DNA of 64,000 nt from Ectopseudomonas toyotomiensis (GTDB lineage Bacteria; Pseudomonadota; Gammaproteobacteria; Pseudomonadales; Pseudomonadaceae): assembly GCF_900115695.1 (NCBI RefSeq), contig NZ_FOXK01000007.1:238098-302097 (forward strand), read 5' to 3'. The notes beneath the pieces were generated by a model. The model was not told the origin of the DNA and did no database searches. It worked only from the letters and a program-made list of their open reading frames with translations. A program made the translations under genes and the position numbers. Of this stretch, positions 54,494 to 63,764 are shown one piece after another. The first letter of the stretch is position 1; each line of letters opens with the position of its first letter.

Positions 54494-54634
54494 AACCCGG
54501 CAGGACGCCAAGCCCACCGGGCCTCGATTGATCTGATCCAGACCGTCCGCCAAGACGGCGCCAGAAGTGCTTTGACAACAACAAAAGCAGCCATCCCTTG
54601 AACTGCCAGCACATTCAACTCAGAGGTCAGTAAC

Positions 54635-55984
54635 GTGAATCAGACATCCGGTTTTCCCCTGTTCAACCTCGGCAATAACCCTGCTCAGCGTTGGCGCATG
54701 CAGATATTCGCCATAACCTGGCTGGCCTATGCCGCCTTCTACTTCACCCGCAAGGCCTTCTCGGTAGCCAAGCTGGGCATCGCCGATGACCCCGACTTCG
54801 AGCTGGAAAAGGCCACCATGGCCAACCTCGACGCGCTCTACCTGGGCGCCTACGCCGTCGGTCAGTTCACCTGGGGCATCCTCGCCGACCGTTTCGGCCC
54901 ACGCGTGGTAGTGCTCGGAGGTCTGCTGATCTCAGCCGTGGTGGCATTGATCATGGGTAGCTTCGCCACTCTGCCGATCTTCGCCACCTGTATGGTAATC
55001 CAGGGCCTGGCGCAGTCCACTGGCTGGTCGGGGCTGTGCAAAAACCTCGGCAGCTTCTTCGCTACCGGCGAACGTGGTCGCGTGCTCGGCCTGTGGAGCA
55101 GTTGCTATGCTTTCGGCGGCCTGGTTGCCTCCCCCTTCGCCGGCTGGTGGGCCTATCAGGTCTATGGCGACTGGCGCGCGGCATTCTTCTCCAGCGCCAT
55201 AGTGGTCGCCGGGGTCGCCGTGCTGTTCTTCCTGCTCCAGCGCAATACCCCGCAGGACGTCGGCCTGCCGCCGGTGGAAGACGCCGATGCGCCACAACAC
55301 GATGACAGCGGTCGCCACGCCAGCTTCGGCAGTTGCCTGAAGACCATCCTCAAGAACCGCACCGTGCTGGTGCTCGGTCTTGCCTACTTCCTGCTCAAGC
55401 CGGCGCGCTACGCCATCCTGTTCTGGGGCCCGGTCATGGTCTACGAGCGCATGCCGGAGATCGGTAAGGTCGCCTCGGCCATCGTCCCCACGTCCTTCGA
55501 GGTCGCCGGCCTGGTCGGCCCGATTCTCCTCGGCCTGATCTCGGACAAGCTGTTCGGCGCCCGCCGCTTCCCTGCCTGCGTGATCAGCCTGCTGGCCCTG
55601 ACCGCCTGCCTGGCGCTGTTCGTCCCGGCGATGCAGAGCGGCAGCGTACTGGTGGTAGTCGCCCTGCTGTTCATGATGGGCCTGACCCTGTACGGGCCAG
55701 ACTCGATGATCAGCGGTGCCGCCGCCATCGACTACGGCAAGGGGACCGCCGGTACCGCGGCTGGGTTCGTCAACGGCTGTGGCTCGATCGGCGCGATCCT
55801 CGGCGGCCTGCTGCCCGGCTACTTCGATACCGAAAGCGTGTTCCTGGTATTCACCGGCACTGCCCTGATCGCCACCGCCCTGATGCTTCCCTACTGGAAC
55901 AGCCGGCCGGACAAGCGGGCCGACAGCCAAACCGCCGCATGCAACCCCAGCTCCCATGTCAGCAACGCCCGCCTCAAGGCCTGA
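54635..55984 (+). CDS. Organophosphate-type MFS transporter, probable 2-AEP uptake
   Basis: A 449-residue MFS protein with twelve membrane helices resembling the organophosphate:phosphate antiporter (GlpT/UhpC) family: WLAYAAFYFTRKAFSVAKLG near residue 29, GAYAVGQFTWGILADRFGPR and GLAQSTGWSGLCKNLGSFFA. It begins with GTG 54635, with an AGAGG site eight bases before. Lying between phnW and phnX, it is the likely importer of 2-AEP or a related phosphonate; the substrate is inferred. The central loop (about 205-230) is acidic and histidine-rich. Confidence 0.88.
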   Translation: MNQTSGFPLFNLGNNPAQRWRMQIFAITWLAYAAFYFTRKAFSVAKLGIADDPDFELEKATMANLDALYLGAYAVGQFTWGILADRFGPRVVVLGGLLISAVVALIMGSFATLPIFATCMVIQGLAQSTGWSGLCKNLGSFFATGERGRVLGLWSSCYAFGGLVASPFAGWWAYQVYGDWRAAFFSSAIVVAGVAVLFFLLQRNTPQDVGLPPVEDADAPQHDDSGRHASFGSCLKTILKNRTVLVLGLAYFLLKPARYAILFWGPVMVYERMPEIGKVASAIVPTSFEVAGLVGPILLGLISDKLFGARRFPACVISLLALTACLALFVPAMQSGSVLVVVALLFMMGLTLYGPDSMISGAAAIDYGKGTAGTAAGFVNGCGSIGAILGGLLPGYFDTESVFLVFTGTALIATALMLPYWNSRPDKRADSQTAACNPSSHVSNARLKA

Positions 55985-56023
55985 AGCGTCCAACCTTCCC
56001 CGCAAGCAACAGGAGTCACTGCA

Positions 56024-56851
56024 ATGAACTATCAGCAACCCCGCCAACTGCAAGCCGCGATCCTCGACTGGGCCGGCACCGTGGTCGACTTCGGCTCCTT
56101 CGCGCCGACCCAGATCTTCGTTGAGGCCTTCGCCGAGTTCGGCGTCGAGGTCAGCCTGGCCGAAGCTCGCGGCCCCATGGGCATGGGTAAGTGGGATCAC
56201 ATCCGTACCCTGTGCAACGTGGTGGAGATCGCCGAGCGCTACCGCGCCGCCTTCGGCCGCCTGCCCACTGATGACGACGTCACCGCGATCTACGAACGTT
56301 TTATGCCGCTGCAGATCGCCAAGATCGCCGAACATTCCGCACTGATCCCCGGTGCGCTCGATACCATCACCAGCCTGCGTAACCAGGGCCTGAAAATCGG
56401 CTCCTGCTCCGGCTACCCGGCGGTGGTGATGGAAAAAGTAGTGCAACTGGCCGAACGCAACGGCTACGTCGCCGACCACGTGGTCGCCACCGATGAAGTG
56501 CCCAATGGCCGCCCTTACCCGGCCCAGGCGCTGGCCAACGTTATCGCGCTGGGCATCAGCGATGTGGCGGCCTGCGTCAAGGTCGACGACACCACGCCCG
56601 GCATTCTCGAGGGGCGTAGCGCCGGCATGTGGACAGTCGCCCTGACCTGTTCGGGCAATGCCCTGGGTCTGACCTACGCGCAATTCAAGGCTCTGCCTGC
56701 CGAGCAACTGGCCAAGGAACGCGTGCGCATCGCCCAACTGTTCGAAGGCTCACGCCCGCACTACCTGATCGACACCATCAACGAACTGCCGGCAGTGATA
56801 GACGACATCAATGCCCGCCTCAAGCGCGGGGAAACCCCGCAAGGCGTCTGA
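56024..56851 (+). CDS. phnX: Phosphonoacetaldehyde hydrolase (phosphonatase)
   Basis: PhnX cleaves the C-P bond of phosphonoacetaldehyde to acetaldehyde and phosphate. The 275-residue HAD enzyme has the nucleophile D15 in [12 protein letters not shown], the Schiff-base lysine K56 in [12 protein letters not shown], motif II-like [11 protein letters not shown] and the acid motif [14 protein letters not shown] good AGGAGT site precedes ATG 56024. Together with PhnW it forms the classical 2-AEP phosphonatase pathway. Confidence 0.97.
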   Translation: MNYQQPRQLQAAILDWAGTVVDFGSFAPTQIFVEAFAEFGVEVSLAEARGPMGMGKWDHIRTLCNVVEIAERYRAAFGRLPTDDDVTAIYERFMPLQIAKIAEHSALIPGALDTITSLRNQGLKIGSCSGYPAVVMEKVVQLAERNGYVADHVVATDEVPNGRPYPAQALANVIALGISDVAACVKVDDTTPGILEGRSAGMWTVALTCSGNALGLTYAQFKALPAEQLAKERVRIAQLFEGSRPHYLIDTINELPAVIDDINARLKRGETPQGV

Positions 56852-56909
56852 CAACCTCAGCCGGCAGGCACCGCGCTCGCCGGCTCCCCTAACAAGAGAG
56901 GTCAGCATC

Positions 56910-58430
56910 ATGATTTACGCGAAACCGGGTACCCCAGGCGCCGTCGTCACCCTCAAACCACGCTACGGCAACTATATCGGCGGCGAATTCGTCGCCCCGC
57001 TCAGCGGCCAGTACTTCAGCAACACCAGCCCGGTCGATGGCTCGGTGATCGCCGAATTCCCCCGTTCCAACGCTGCCGACATCGACAAGGCGCTGGATGC
57101 TGCCCACGCTGCGGCCGATGCCTGGGGGCGCACCAGCGTGCAGGAGCGCTCGCACATCCTGCTGAAGATCGCCGACCGCATCGAAGCCAACCTCGAACTG
57201 CTGGCCGTGGCCGAAACCTGGGACAACGGCAAGGCCGTGCGTGAGACGCTGAATGCCGACGTGCCGCTGGCCGCCGACCACTTCCGCTACTTCGCCGGCT
57301 GCATCCGCGCCCAGGAAGGCAGCACCGCCGAGATCAACGACGGCACCGTTGCTTATCACTTTCACGAGCCGCTCGGCGTGGTCGGGCAGATCATTCCGTG
57401 GAACTTCCCGCTGCTGATGGCCGCGTGGAAACTCGCGCCGGCACTGGCTGCTGGCAACGCCATAGTGCTCAAACCAGCCGAGCAGACGCCGCTGTCGATC
57501 ACGCTCTTCGTCGAGCTGATCGGCGACCTGCTGCCACCGGGCGTACTCAACATCGTCCAGGGCTACGGTCGTGAGGCCGGTGAAGCGCTGGCCACCAGCA
57601 AACGCATCGCCAAGATCGCCTTCACCGGCTCCACCCCGGTCGGCTCGCACATCATCAAATGCGCCGCCGAGAACATCATCCCGAGCACCGTCGAGCTGGG
57701 TGGCAAATCGCCGAACATCTTCTTCGCCGACATCATGAACGCCGAGCCGGCCTTCATCGAGAAGGCTGCCGAAGGCCTGGTGCTGGGCTTCTTCAACCAG
57801 GGCGAGGTGTGCACCTGCCCGTCGCGCGCGCTGGTGCAGGAGTCGATTTACGATGCCTTCATGGCCGAGGTGATGAAGAAGGTCAAACAGATCAAGCGTG
57901 GCAACCCGCTGGACACCGAGACCATGGTAGGCGCCCAGGCCTCGCAGCAGCAGTTCGACAAGATCCTCAGCTACCTGGAGATCGCCCAGCAGGAAGGTGC
58001 GCAGGTGCTTACCGGTGGCGCCGCCGAGCGCCTGGACGGCGACCTGGCCAGTGGTTACTACATCCAGCCGACCCTGCTCAAGGGTACCAACAAGATGCGC
58101 GTGTTCCAGGAAGAGATCTTCGGCCCGGTGATCGGTGTGACCACCTTCAAGGACGAAGCCGAAGCCCTGGCAATCGCCAACGACACCGAGTTCGGCCTCG
58201 GCGCCGGCGTGTGGAGCCGCGACATGAACGTCGCCTACCGCATGGGCCGCGCAATCAAGGCCGGCCGCGTCTGGACCAACTGCTACCACCTGTACCCGGC
58301 GCACGCCGCCTTTGGTGGTTACAAGAAGTCCGGTGTCGGCCGTGAAACCCACAAGATGATGCTCGACCACTACCAGCAAACCAAGAATCTGCTGGTGAGC
58401 TATGACATCAATCCGCTGGGCTTTTTCTAA
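56910..58430 (+). CDS. NAD-dependent acetaldehyde dehydrogenase (ExaC/AcoD-like)
   Basis: A 506-residue ALDH: the cofactor site [20 protein letters not shown] and [11 protein letters not shown], the general base in [12 protein letters not shown], and the catalytic Cys301 in [11 protein letters not shown]. It most resembles ExaC/acetaldehyde dehydrogenases of Pseudomonas rather than the phosphonoacetaldehyde dehydrogenase PhnY. Downstream of phnX it would remove the acetaldehyde product as acetate. ATG 56910 has an AGAGAGG site; an upstream frame from 56811 overlaps phnX and is rejected. Confidence 0.94.
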   Translation: MIYAKPGTPGAVVTLKPRYGNYIGGEFVAPLSGQYFSNTSPVDGSVIAEFPRSNAADIDKALDAAHAAADAWGRTSVQERSHILLKIADRIEANLELLAVAETWDNGKAVRETLNADVPLAADHFRYFAGCIRAQEGSTAEINDGTVAYHFHEPLGVVGQIIPWNFPLLMAAWKLAPALAAGNAIVLKPAEQTPLSITLFVELIGDLLPPGVLNIVQGYGREAGEALATSKRIAKIAFTGSTPVGSHIIKCAAENIIPSTVELGGKSPNIFFADIMNAEPAFIEKAAEGLVLGFFNQGEVCTCPSRALVQESIYDAFMAEVMKKVKQIKRGNPLDTETMVGAQASQQQFDKILSYLEIAQQEGAQVLTGGAAERLDGDLASGYYIQPTLLKGTNKMRVFQEEIFGPVIGVTTFKDEAEALAIANDTEFGLGAGVWSRDMNVAYRMGRAIKAGRVWTNCYHLYPAHAAFGGYKKSGVGRETHKMMLDHYQQTKNLLVSYDINPLGFF

Positions 58431-58441
58431 AGCGGTATGAC

Positions 58442-58478
58442 AGCATCCAGCTCTCAGAGACTGTTAGGGCTGGATGCT
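58442..58478 (+). terminator. Hairpin ending the 2-AEP operon
   Basis: AGCATCCAGC (58442-58451) pairs perfectly with GCTGGATGCT (58469-58478), 11 bp after the ALDH stop. The T-run is poor, so termination may be partial. The remaining bases to 58598 show nothing further. Confidence 0.6.
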
Positions 58479-58598
58479 AAATCAAACGCTTGCTTTGATT
58501 GCGCTTTCAACTGGCTTTGAGGCAGCATCGACTGACCCGCTGGCACAACAGCTGCATCGCCACTCCTGCCCCATTACAGAGAGAAGCCGAGGCCCACC

Positions 58599-59054
58599 AT
58601 GCGCATCGTCCAAGCCACCCTGGAGCACCTGGACCTGTTGACCCCGCTGTTCGTCAAATACCGCGAGTTCTATAACGAGCTGCCCTACCCCGAGTCGTCA
58701 CGCAAGTTCCTCGAGAAGCGCCTGCGCCGCAAGGAGTCGGTGATCTACCTGGCTCTGGCCGATGATGAAGACAAGCTGCTCGGCTTCTGCCAGCTCTACC
58801 CCAGCTATTCGTCGCTGTCGCTCAAGCGCGTGTGGATTCTCAACGACATCTACGTGGCCGAGGATGCTCGCCGCCAACTGGTTGCCGACCGCCTGCTGCA
58901 CACCGCCAAGCAAATGGCCAAGGAAACCAACGCCGTGCGCATGCGCGTGGCCACCAGCCGCGACAACGAGGTGGCGCAGAAGGTCTACGAGTCCATCGGC
59001 TTCGTCGAGGACGAACAGTTCAAGAACTACGTACTGCCGATCAATTCCGATTGA
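58599..59054 (+). CDS. GNAT family acetyltransferase
   Basis: A 151-residue GNAT protein: MRIVQATLEHLDLLTPLF at the start, then LLGFCQLYPSYSSLSLKRVW and ILNDIYVAEDARRQLVADRLL, with the acetyl-CoA loop slightly altered (ARRQLVADRLL instead of RGxGxG/A) and KVYESIGFVEDEQFKNYVL near the end. It is probably an N-acetyltransferase; the substrate is unknown. A GAGAGAAG site precedes ATG 58599. I recall a homologous gene at a similar place in P. aeruginosa. Confidence 0.87.
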   Translation: MRIVQATLEHLDLLTPLFVKYREFYNELPYPESSRKFLEKRLRRKESVIYLALADDEDKLLGFCQLYPSYSSLSLKRVWILNDIYVAEDARRQLVADRLLHTAKQMAKETNAVRMRVATSRDNEVAQKVYESIGFVEDEQFKNYVLPINSD

Positions 59055-59081
59055 TCGACTCACAGGCGCAGCGGCTGCCTA

Positions 59082-60665
59082 TCAGCCACCAAGACTGAGC
59101 AGCAGCCCCAGCAGCAATGGCAACGTGACCAGGCCCAGCGCAGCCAGGCGTGCCGGCTGCATTGGCACACGCCGCAGCGCCTGACTGCGACGCGCCTGCA
59201 GGGGCTGCTGCAATGCCAGCTGAAACTCCGACAGCGCCTCGAAACGTGCCTGTGGCTGTGGCGCCAGAGCCCGGGCGAGCACGCCGTCCCAGCCCTGCGG
59301 CACATGCCCGGTAAAGGTCGCCAGCGGCACATAGCAGTGTCCGGGCCTGACGTCACTTCGCGCCGCCTCCGGCCATTGCCCACTCATAAGCCAATAGACC
59401 AGCGCCGCCAGGGCAAACTGATCGGCACGACCATCCAGCGCACGGCCGCTGCGCAGTTCCGGCGCCAGCGGTACAGCCTGCTCAGGCAAAGGCTGACGCG
59501 CTACACCGGGCAGAATCGCAGCTGCGCCCGGCAGAAACAGCACCCTCCCGTCATCACCGAGCAGAATCTGCCTGGGGTTCAGCCACAGCCCCTGCATGCC
59601 ACGGCGCTGCAACGAACGCACGGCTGCGATCAGTTGCGTCACCACCCCCATCAGCGTCTGTGTATCCGGCGCGCCATGGGCGGCCACCCAATCGAACAGA
59701 TTGCGCATGCCGCGGGGCGGCTTGGCCAGGACCAGATACGCGTGACTGCGCGTCTGATGCGGCGACAGCACCTGCGGCAACGCCTGCTGCGGACTGCGCC
59801 GCAACGCCCACTCGCGCTGCCAGAAGGCTTCGCCTGCATCTTCCTCGGCGAACCAGAGCACGGCTTCCCGTCCGGACTCATCACGCCCGATATACAGCCG
59901 CCCGGGCGGCCCATAAGGACATTGACGCAACAGCGTCCAACCATCGAGCTGCTGGCCGCAGGCGATCTGCGCCAGCGCCGGGCGCGGCGCAGCGGACGGC
60001 GCCGGCGTCAGGCACTGGGTTTCCCCCACGCCGAGCAGCACCGCAGCGCCGGGGGCCTGCAACAGCGGTTGCAACCGCTCGCACAAGCCGCCCTGCGCCT
60101 GGATACATAGCCCTTGCAGATCACTCACATCGAGCAGCGGTTGCGGCGCCAGCAGCAGATGCTCGCCACAGCTGGGCAACAGATTGTGCTGAACCAGCGC
60201 CAGCTCGGCCTGGGCGCCGAGAGCCTGCCCCTCACGACCTGCCAGGATCTGCAAAGCGCCTTTGTCTGCTCGCGCCAGGCCAACACTGCCCGCCTGCAGA
60301 AACTGCAACTCATCGCCCTGCATCAGCAGCACACCGGCATGCAAGTCGGCGACGCCCTGCCCAGTCTGCTGCCGGCGAAACAGCTGGAGATTCAGTGCGG
60401 CCAGTACCTGGCGCGCCGCCTGGGTTTCACTCCAGCCCTCAGGCGTACAGCGAAAATCGGCGAACAGGGCGTCCAGATGACGCTCCAGGCTTTGCACCAC
60501 ATCGGGGCAGTGGCGTGCCCAAAGCAATACGACCAGCAGCAACGGCGGACGCTGCTGGCGACCGGCCAGCCACATCGCTCGAGCCCGCGCGGCCTGGTGC
60601 GGCAAGTCCAGTCCGGTGCCGGACGCCAGCGTGATTCCAGGGTGTTCCAGCAGTTGCAGCGCCAT
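59082..60665 (-). CDS. Tail-anchored PP2C-like/pseudokinase fusion
   Basis: A 527-residue protein resembling the Pseudomonas bifunctional phosphatase/kinases, with both active sites degenerate. Residues about 1-220 have a PP2C-like pattern (VLLMQGDELQFLQAGSVGL) but lack the metal-binding aspartates. Residues about 240-495 have a kinase-like pattern, but the VAIK lysine is replaced (AVLWF), the HRD-N region reads LWLNPRQILL and the DFG position reads LPG; the late motifs LAPEL and DQFALAALVYWLMSGQWP remain. A C-terminal hydrophobic helix (LAALGLVTLPLLLGLLLSLG) likely anchors it. It is probably a scaffold or regulator. Confidence 0.8.
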   Translation of the reverse strand: MALQLLEHPGITLASGTGLDLPHQAARARAMWLAGRQQRPPLLLVVLLWARHCPDVVQSLERHLDALFADFRCTPEGWSETQAARQVLAALNLQLFRRQQTGQGVADLHAGVLLMQGDELQFLQAGSVGLARADKGALQILAGREGQALGAQAELALVQHNLLPSCGEHLLLAPQPLLDVSDLQGLCIQAQGGLCERLQPLLQAPGAAVLLGVGETQCLTPAPSAAPRPALAQIACGQQLDGWTLLRQCPYGPPGRLYIGRDESGREAVLWFAEEDAGEAFWQREWALRRSPQQALPQVLSPHQTRSHAYLVLAKPPRGMRNLFDWVAAHGAPDTQTLMGVVTQLIAAVRSLQRRGMQGLWLNPRQILLGDDGRVLFLPGAAAILPGVARQPLPEQAVPLAPELRSGRALDGRADQFALAALVYWLMSGQWPEAARSDVRPGHCYVPLATFTGHVPQGWDGVLARALAPQPQARFEALSEFQLALQQPLQARRSQALRRVPMQPARLAALGLVTLPLLLGLLLSLGG

Positions 60666-60779
60666 GCTCAGCCCTCCTGCTGCAGCGAAGCTGCAAGGAG
60701 CTTTGCAGCCTTTATGCCGACTTGTGGCGAGCGCCTGGCGCCCTTATGGTGGCGTGGTCCTCCCAACGAGCCCGCATGC

Positions 60780-61607
60780 ATGTGGTCCTTCAAGGCCTGG
60801 CGCCGTCGTCGCACCCTCGCAAACAACCCTGTAGATCCCGCCCACTGGGCCGAAGTACGCAGACGCCTGCCGATTCTCGATGGCCTCGACGAGCACGAAG
60901 AGCAGCTGTTGCGCGAACGCGCCGTGCTGTTTCTGCATGACAAGCACCTGACCGCCCTACCAGGGCTGGCGCTCGGCCCGGTCGAGCACCTGCTGCTGGC
61001 CGCCCAGGCGCAGTTGCCACTGCTGCACCTGGGCGATCTGGACTGGTACCGGGGTTTTCACGAAATCGTCCTCTACCCGGATGACTTCGTGAGCCCACAG
61101 CGCCACCGCGACGCCAGCGGCATCGAGCACGAATGGGACGACGCGCGCAGCGGCGAGGCCTGGCAGCAAGGCCCGGTGATCCTCGCCTGGCCCGGTGTCG
61201 AGGCCAGCGGTGGCTGGGAAGGCTACAACCTGGTGATCCACGAACTGGCGCACAAGCTGGACATGCTCGAAGGCGGCGCCAATGGCCTGCCGCCGCTGCA
61301 CCGCGACATGCGTGTGCAGGACTGGGCCAAGGCCATGCAGAGCGCCTATGACGCACTGAACGCCGAGCTGGACGCCAATCCTGAGGCGGAAACCGCCATC
61401 GACCCTTACGCAGCCGAAGATCCGGCGGAATTCTTCGCGGTGACCAGCGAATACTTCTTCACCGCACCGGATCTGCTGGCCGACGCCTTCCCCGAGGTCT
61501 ACCGGCAACTGGCCCTGTTCTACCGCCAGGACAGCCTGGCGCGATTGCAGCGTCTGCAAGCGGAACACCCCGACTACAAGGCGGTCGAAAACGCGACCAA
61601 TGGCTGA
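60780..61607 (+). CDS. Zinc-dependent peptidase, MtfA-like
   Basis: A 275-residue protein of the MtfA (DUF980) family. The zinc-peptidase motif HELAH is H154-x3-H158 (VIHELAHKLDMLEGGANGLP), and EFFAVTSEYFF provides the third ligand. In E. coli MtfA is a peptidase that also binds the repressor Mlc. ATG 60780 gives MWSFKAWRRRR, the usual start; the frame is open far upstream but that region is antisense to the pseudokinase gene. It lies 77 bp before ppa. Confidence 0.9.
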   Translation: MWSFKAWRRRRTLANNPVDPAHWAEVRRRLPILDGLDEHEEQLLRERAVLFLHDKHLTALPGLALGPVEHLLLAAQAQLPLLHLGDLDWYRGFHEIVLYPDDFVSPQRHRDASGIEHEWDDARSGEAWQQGPVILAWPGVEASGGWEGYNLVIHELAHKLDMLEGGANGLPPLHRDMRVQDWAKAMQSAYDALNAELDANPEAETAIDPYAAEDPAEFFAVTSEYFFTAPDLLADAFPEVYRQLALFYRQDSLARLQRLQAEHPDYKAVENATNG

Positions 61608-61641
61608 GTAGTCCGCCGTAGTAACGCATTGCGAATACGCC

Positions 61642-61647
61642 TATAAT
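61642..61647 (+). promoter_or_regulatory. Probable -10 box of the ppa promoter
   Basis: TATAAT in the context ACGCCTATAATGCGC, 37 bp before the ppa ATG; the same 15-base context is found upstream of miaB. Confidence 0.5.
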
Positions 61648-61684
61648 GCGCCCCACTTTTTTGGCCCTCCCTGGGAGTTTCCCC

Positions 61685-62212
61685 ATGAGCTACAGCAAGA
61701 TCCCGGCTGGTAAAGACCTGCCGAACGACATCTACGTTGCCATCGAAATCCCGGCCAACCACGCGCCGATCAAATACGAAATCGACCACGACACCGATTG
61801 CCTGATGGTTGATCGCTTCATGGCCACCCCGATGTTCTACCCGGCCAACTATGGCTTCATCCCGCACACCCTGGCTGACGACGGCGACCCCCTCGACGTG
61901 CTGGTCGTGACCCCTTATCCGGTCGCGCCGGGTTCGGTGATCCGCGCCCGTCCGGTCGGCGTACTGCACATGAGCGACGAAGCCGGCGGCGACGCCAAGC
62001 TGGTTGCCGTTCCGCACGACAAGCTGACCGTTCTGTACAAGGACGTTCAGGAATACACCGACCTGCCCGCGCTGCTGATCGAGCAGATCAAGCACTTCTT
62101 CGAGAACTACAAGGATCTGGAGAAGGGCAAGTGGGTCAAGGTAGAAGGCTGGGGCGGCGCTGAAGAAGCCCGCGGCCTGATCAACAAGGCAGTCGCGGCT
62201 TACCAAAAATAA
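61685..62212 (+). CDS. ppa: Inorganic pyrophosphatase (family I)
   Basis: A 175-residue cytosolic enzyme hydrolysing pyrophosphate, needed to drive biosynthesis. Family I marks are [42 protein letters not shown] with the metal-binding aspartates, and [14 protein letters not shown] near the C-terminus. ATG 61685 follows GGGAG; the upstream ATG at 61646 lies in the -10 box. A strong terminator follows, and mobile DNA begins soon after. Confidence 0.98.
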   Translation: MSYSKIPAGKDLPNDIYVAIEIPANHAPIKYEIDHDTDCLMVDRFMATPMFYPANYGFIPHTLADDGDPLDVLVVTPYPVAPGSVIRARPVGVLHMSDEAGGDAKLVAVPHDKLTVLYKDVQEYTDLPALLIEQIKHFFENYKDLEKGKWVKVEGWGGAEEARGLINKAVAAYQK

Positions 62213-62228
62213 GTCCTGACCACCTCCG

Positions 62229-62255
62229 AAAAGCCGGCCACAAGCCGGCTTTTTT
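62229..62255 (+). terminator. Intrinsic terminator of ppa
   Basis: AAAAGCCGG and CCGGCTTTT flank CCACAAG, followed by further T residues. A textbook terminator 17 bp after the ppa stop. Confidence 0.92.
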
Positions 62256-62363
62256 ATTGCCCGAAGAAATCCGACAAGATCCTACAGCACTAGCAAATAC
62301 AGGCCCTGCAGCTTAGCATTCGTCCTAAGACATCCAGTAACCATCCATAAAATCCGCGACCAA

Positions 62364-62399
62364 GGTGTGGGTCAAAGTGTGGGTCGAGGGGTGTGGGTT
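62364..62399. repeat. Triple GTGTGGGT repeat, probable integrase-proximal site
   Basis: GTGTGGGT occurs three times at about 13-bp spacing (near 62365, 62377 and 62390) just before the integrase gene. Such repeats are common beside integrases of this type and may be arm-type binding or attachment sequences; the exact att core was not identified. The stretch 62256-62363 contains no gene. Confidence 0.5.
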
Positions 62400-62415
62400 G
62401 GAGTAGGAGCGAGTA

Positions 62416-63621
62416 ATGGGCAAGCTGACCAGCAAGACCGTGGAGTCGATAGCCAAGGCTGCAACGCCAGGAAAAACCAATGATGGCGATGGCCTGTACT
62501 TCCAGGTATCCAAGAGCGGCGGAACCAGCTGGATCTTTCGCTACAAGCTGGATGGCCGCAGCCGCGAAATGGGGCTAGGCCCCTTTCCGGCCGTCACACT
62601 CAGCCAAGCCCGGCAGTTAGCCGCCGATCAACGCAAGCTTCTAGCGTCCGGAAGCGACCCACTGGCAACCCGCGATGCGGCAAAGGAAGCCAAGCGCGAA
62701 GCCGAACGCCAGGCTGCAGCACGTCGCACGACGTTCGAAGATCTCGCTCGCGAATACCAACAAGCACACGGCGGTAGTTGGTCTGAGAAGTGGCGGAAAG
62801 GCTGGCTGCGCAAACTGGAGCTCTACGCCTTCCCGACCATGGGCAAGTTGTCGGCTGACATCATCAGCACCGAGCATGTGCTTGCTGCATTGCAACCCAT
62901 CTGGGTAACCAAGACCCGGACTGCTGATGAAATCAGGGGCCAGATCGAGCAAATACTAGATGCAGCCAAGGCTCGGCGCTTACGCGAGGGGGACAATCCT
63001 GCCCGCTGGCGCGGACACCTGGACAATTTGCTGAGCAAGGCAGAGAAGAAGAAGGCCAGACAGCGCCAGCACTTCCCAGCACTGCAGTGGAAAGACACTC
63101 CGAAGCTGATATCCACCCTGGCCAACATCGATACACGTGACGCCATCGCAACCAGATTACTGATTCTAACCGGTGCTCGTTACCACATGATCCAACATGC
63201 TCAATGGTCTGAGTTTGACCTCGAAACTGGCACTTGGGCACTGCCGGCTGAGCGCATGAAGATGCGAAAACCTTTCGTCATTCCTCTATCGCCCCCGGTA
63301 GTCGAGATGCTGAATATCATGAATACGACTCATTCAATATATCTTTTCCCTGGGCAAGGGAAGAATGGTGTCATGCATGGCAACGCCATACGCAACCTGC
63401 TGCACAAGCTGGGGTATGCAGACATCACGAGACATGGCTTTCGATCGACCTTCCGGGACTGGGCAAACGAATGCACCAACTACCCGCGAGAGGTATGCGA
63501 GCTTGCGCTTGCCCATGATGAACGCGACCAGACCGAGGCGGCCTATTCGCGCTCCGACCTTCTGGAGAAGCGCAGGGCACTGATGGCGGAATGGGCCAAG
63601 TTCTGCACGAGCAAGAAGTGA
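62416..63621 (+). CDS. Tyrosine-type integrase (DUF4102 class)
   Basis: A 401-residue site-specific recombinase. The N-terminal arm-binding (DUF4102) domain runs about residues 3-90 (DGDGLYFQVSKSGGTSWIFR, MGLGPFPAVTLSQARQLA), the core-binding domain about 108-205 and the catalytic domain about 225-395. All catalytic residues are present: R255 (LTGARYHM), H340 and R343 (HGFRSTFRDW), H367 (LAHDERD) and Y377 (AAYSRSD). It probably integrated a genomic island. A GGAG site precedes ATG 62416. No tRNA target is visible to its left. Confidence 0.95.
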   Translation: MGKLTSKTVESIAKAATPGKTNDGDGLYFQVSKSGGTSWIFRYKLDGRSREMGLGPFPAVTLSQARQLAADQRKLLASGSDPLATRDAAKEAKREAERQAAARRTTFEDLAREYQQAHGGSWSEKWRKGWLRKLELYAFPTMGKLSADIISTEHVLAALQPIWVTKTRTADEIRGQIEQILDAAKARRLREGDNPARWRGHLDNLLSKAEKKKARQRQHFPALQWKDTPKLISTLANIDTRDAIATRLLILTGARYHMIQHAQWSEFDLETGTWALPAERMKMRKPFVIPLSPPVVEMLNIMNTTHSIYLFPGQGKNGVMHGNAIRNLLHKLGYADITRHGFRSTFRDWANECTNYPREVCELALAHDERDQTEAAYSRSDLLEKRRALMAEWAKFCTSKK

Positions 63622-63703
63622 CCCACAGCAAGCCCAAAGCAGCCGGTAACAACAGACAGAAACCGGCCCAGAGCGTGTGAAAACGCACTGACGCCAGAAA
63701 AAT

Positions 63704-63739
63704 CCAACGCCCCGACTGGTTCGGGGCGTTGGTGTTTTT
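63704..63739. terminator. Bidirectional terminator between integrase and transposase
   Basis: CCAACGCCCCGA and TCGGGGCGTTGG (63704-63732) flank CTGGT, with TTTTT after it on the plus strand and A-rich sequence before it (AGAAAAAT) giving U's on the minus strand. It serves both convergent genes. Confidence 0.85.
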
Positions 63740-63764
63740 GAAGCATGGAAATGGAAAGCGGGAT

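Noticed and set aside
54440..54532. Possible 30-codon gene with a CCPPC motif in the phnW-permease gap
   Set aside because: The frame is in phase with GC-rich sequence around a hairpin, lacks a ribosome-binding site, and nothing similar is known to me.
54932..56737. 600-codon minus-strand frame opposite the permease and phnX
   Set aside because: Antisense artefact of codon bias; composition is repetitive with many D, G, Q and H residues and no ribosome-binding site.
62256..62415. tRNA gene as integrase target
   Set aside because: No cloverleaf or CCA-end sequence could be found between ppa and the integrase.
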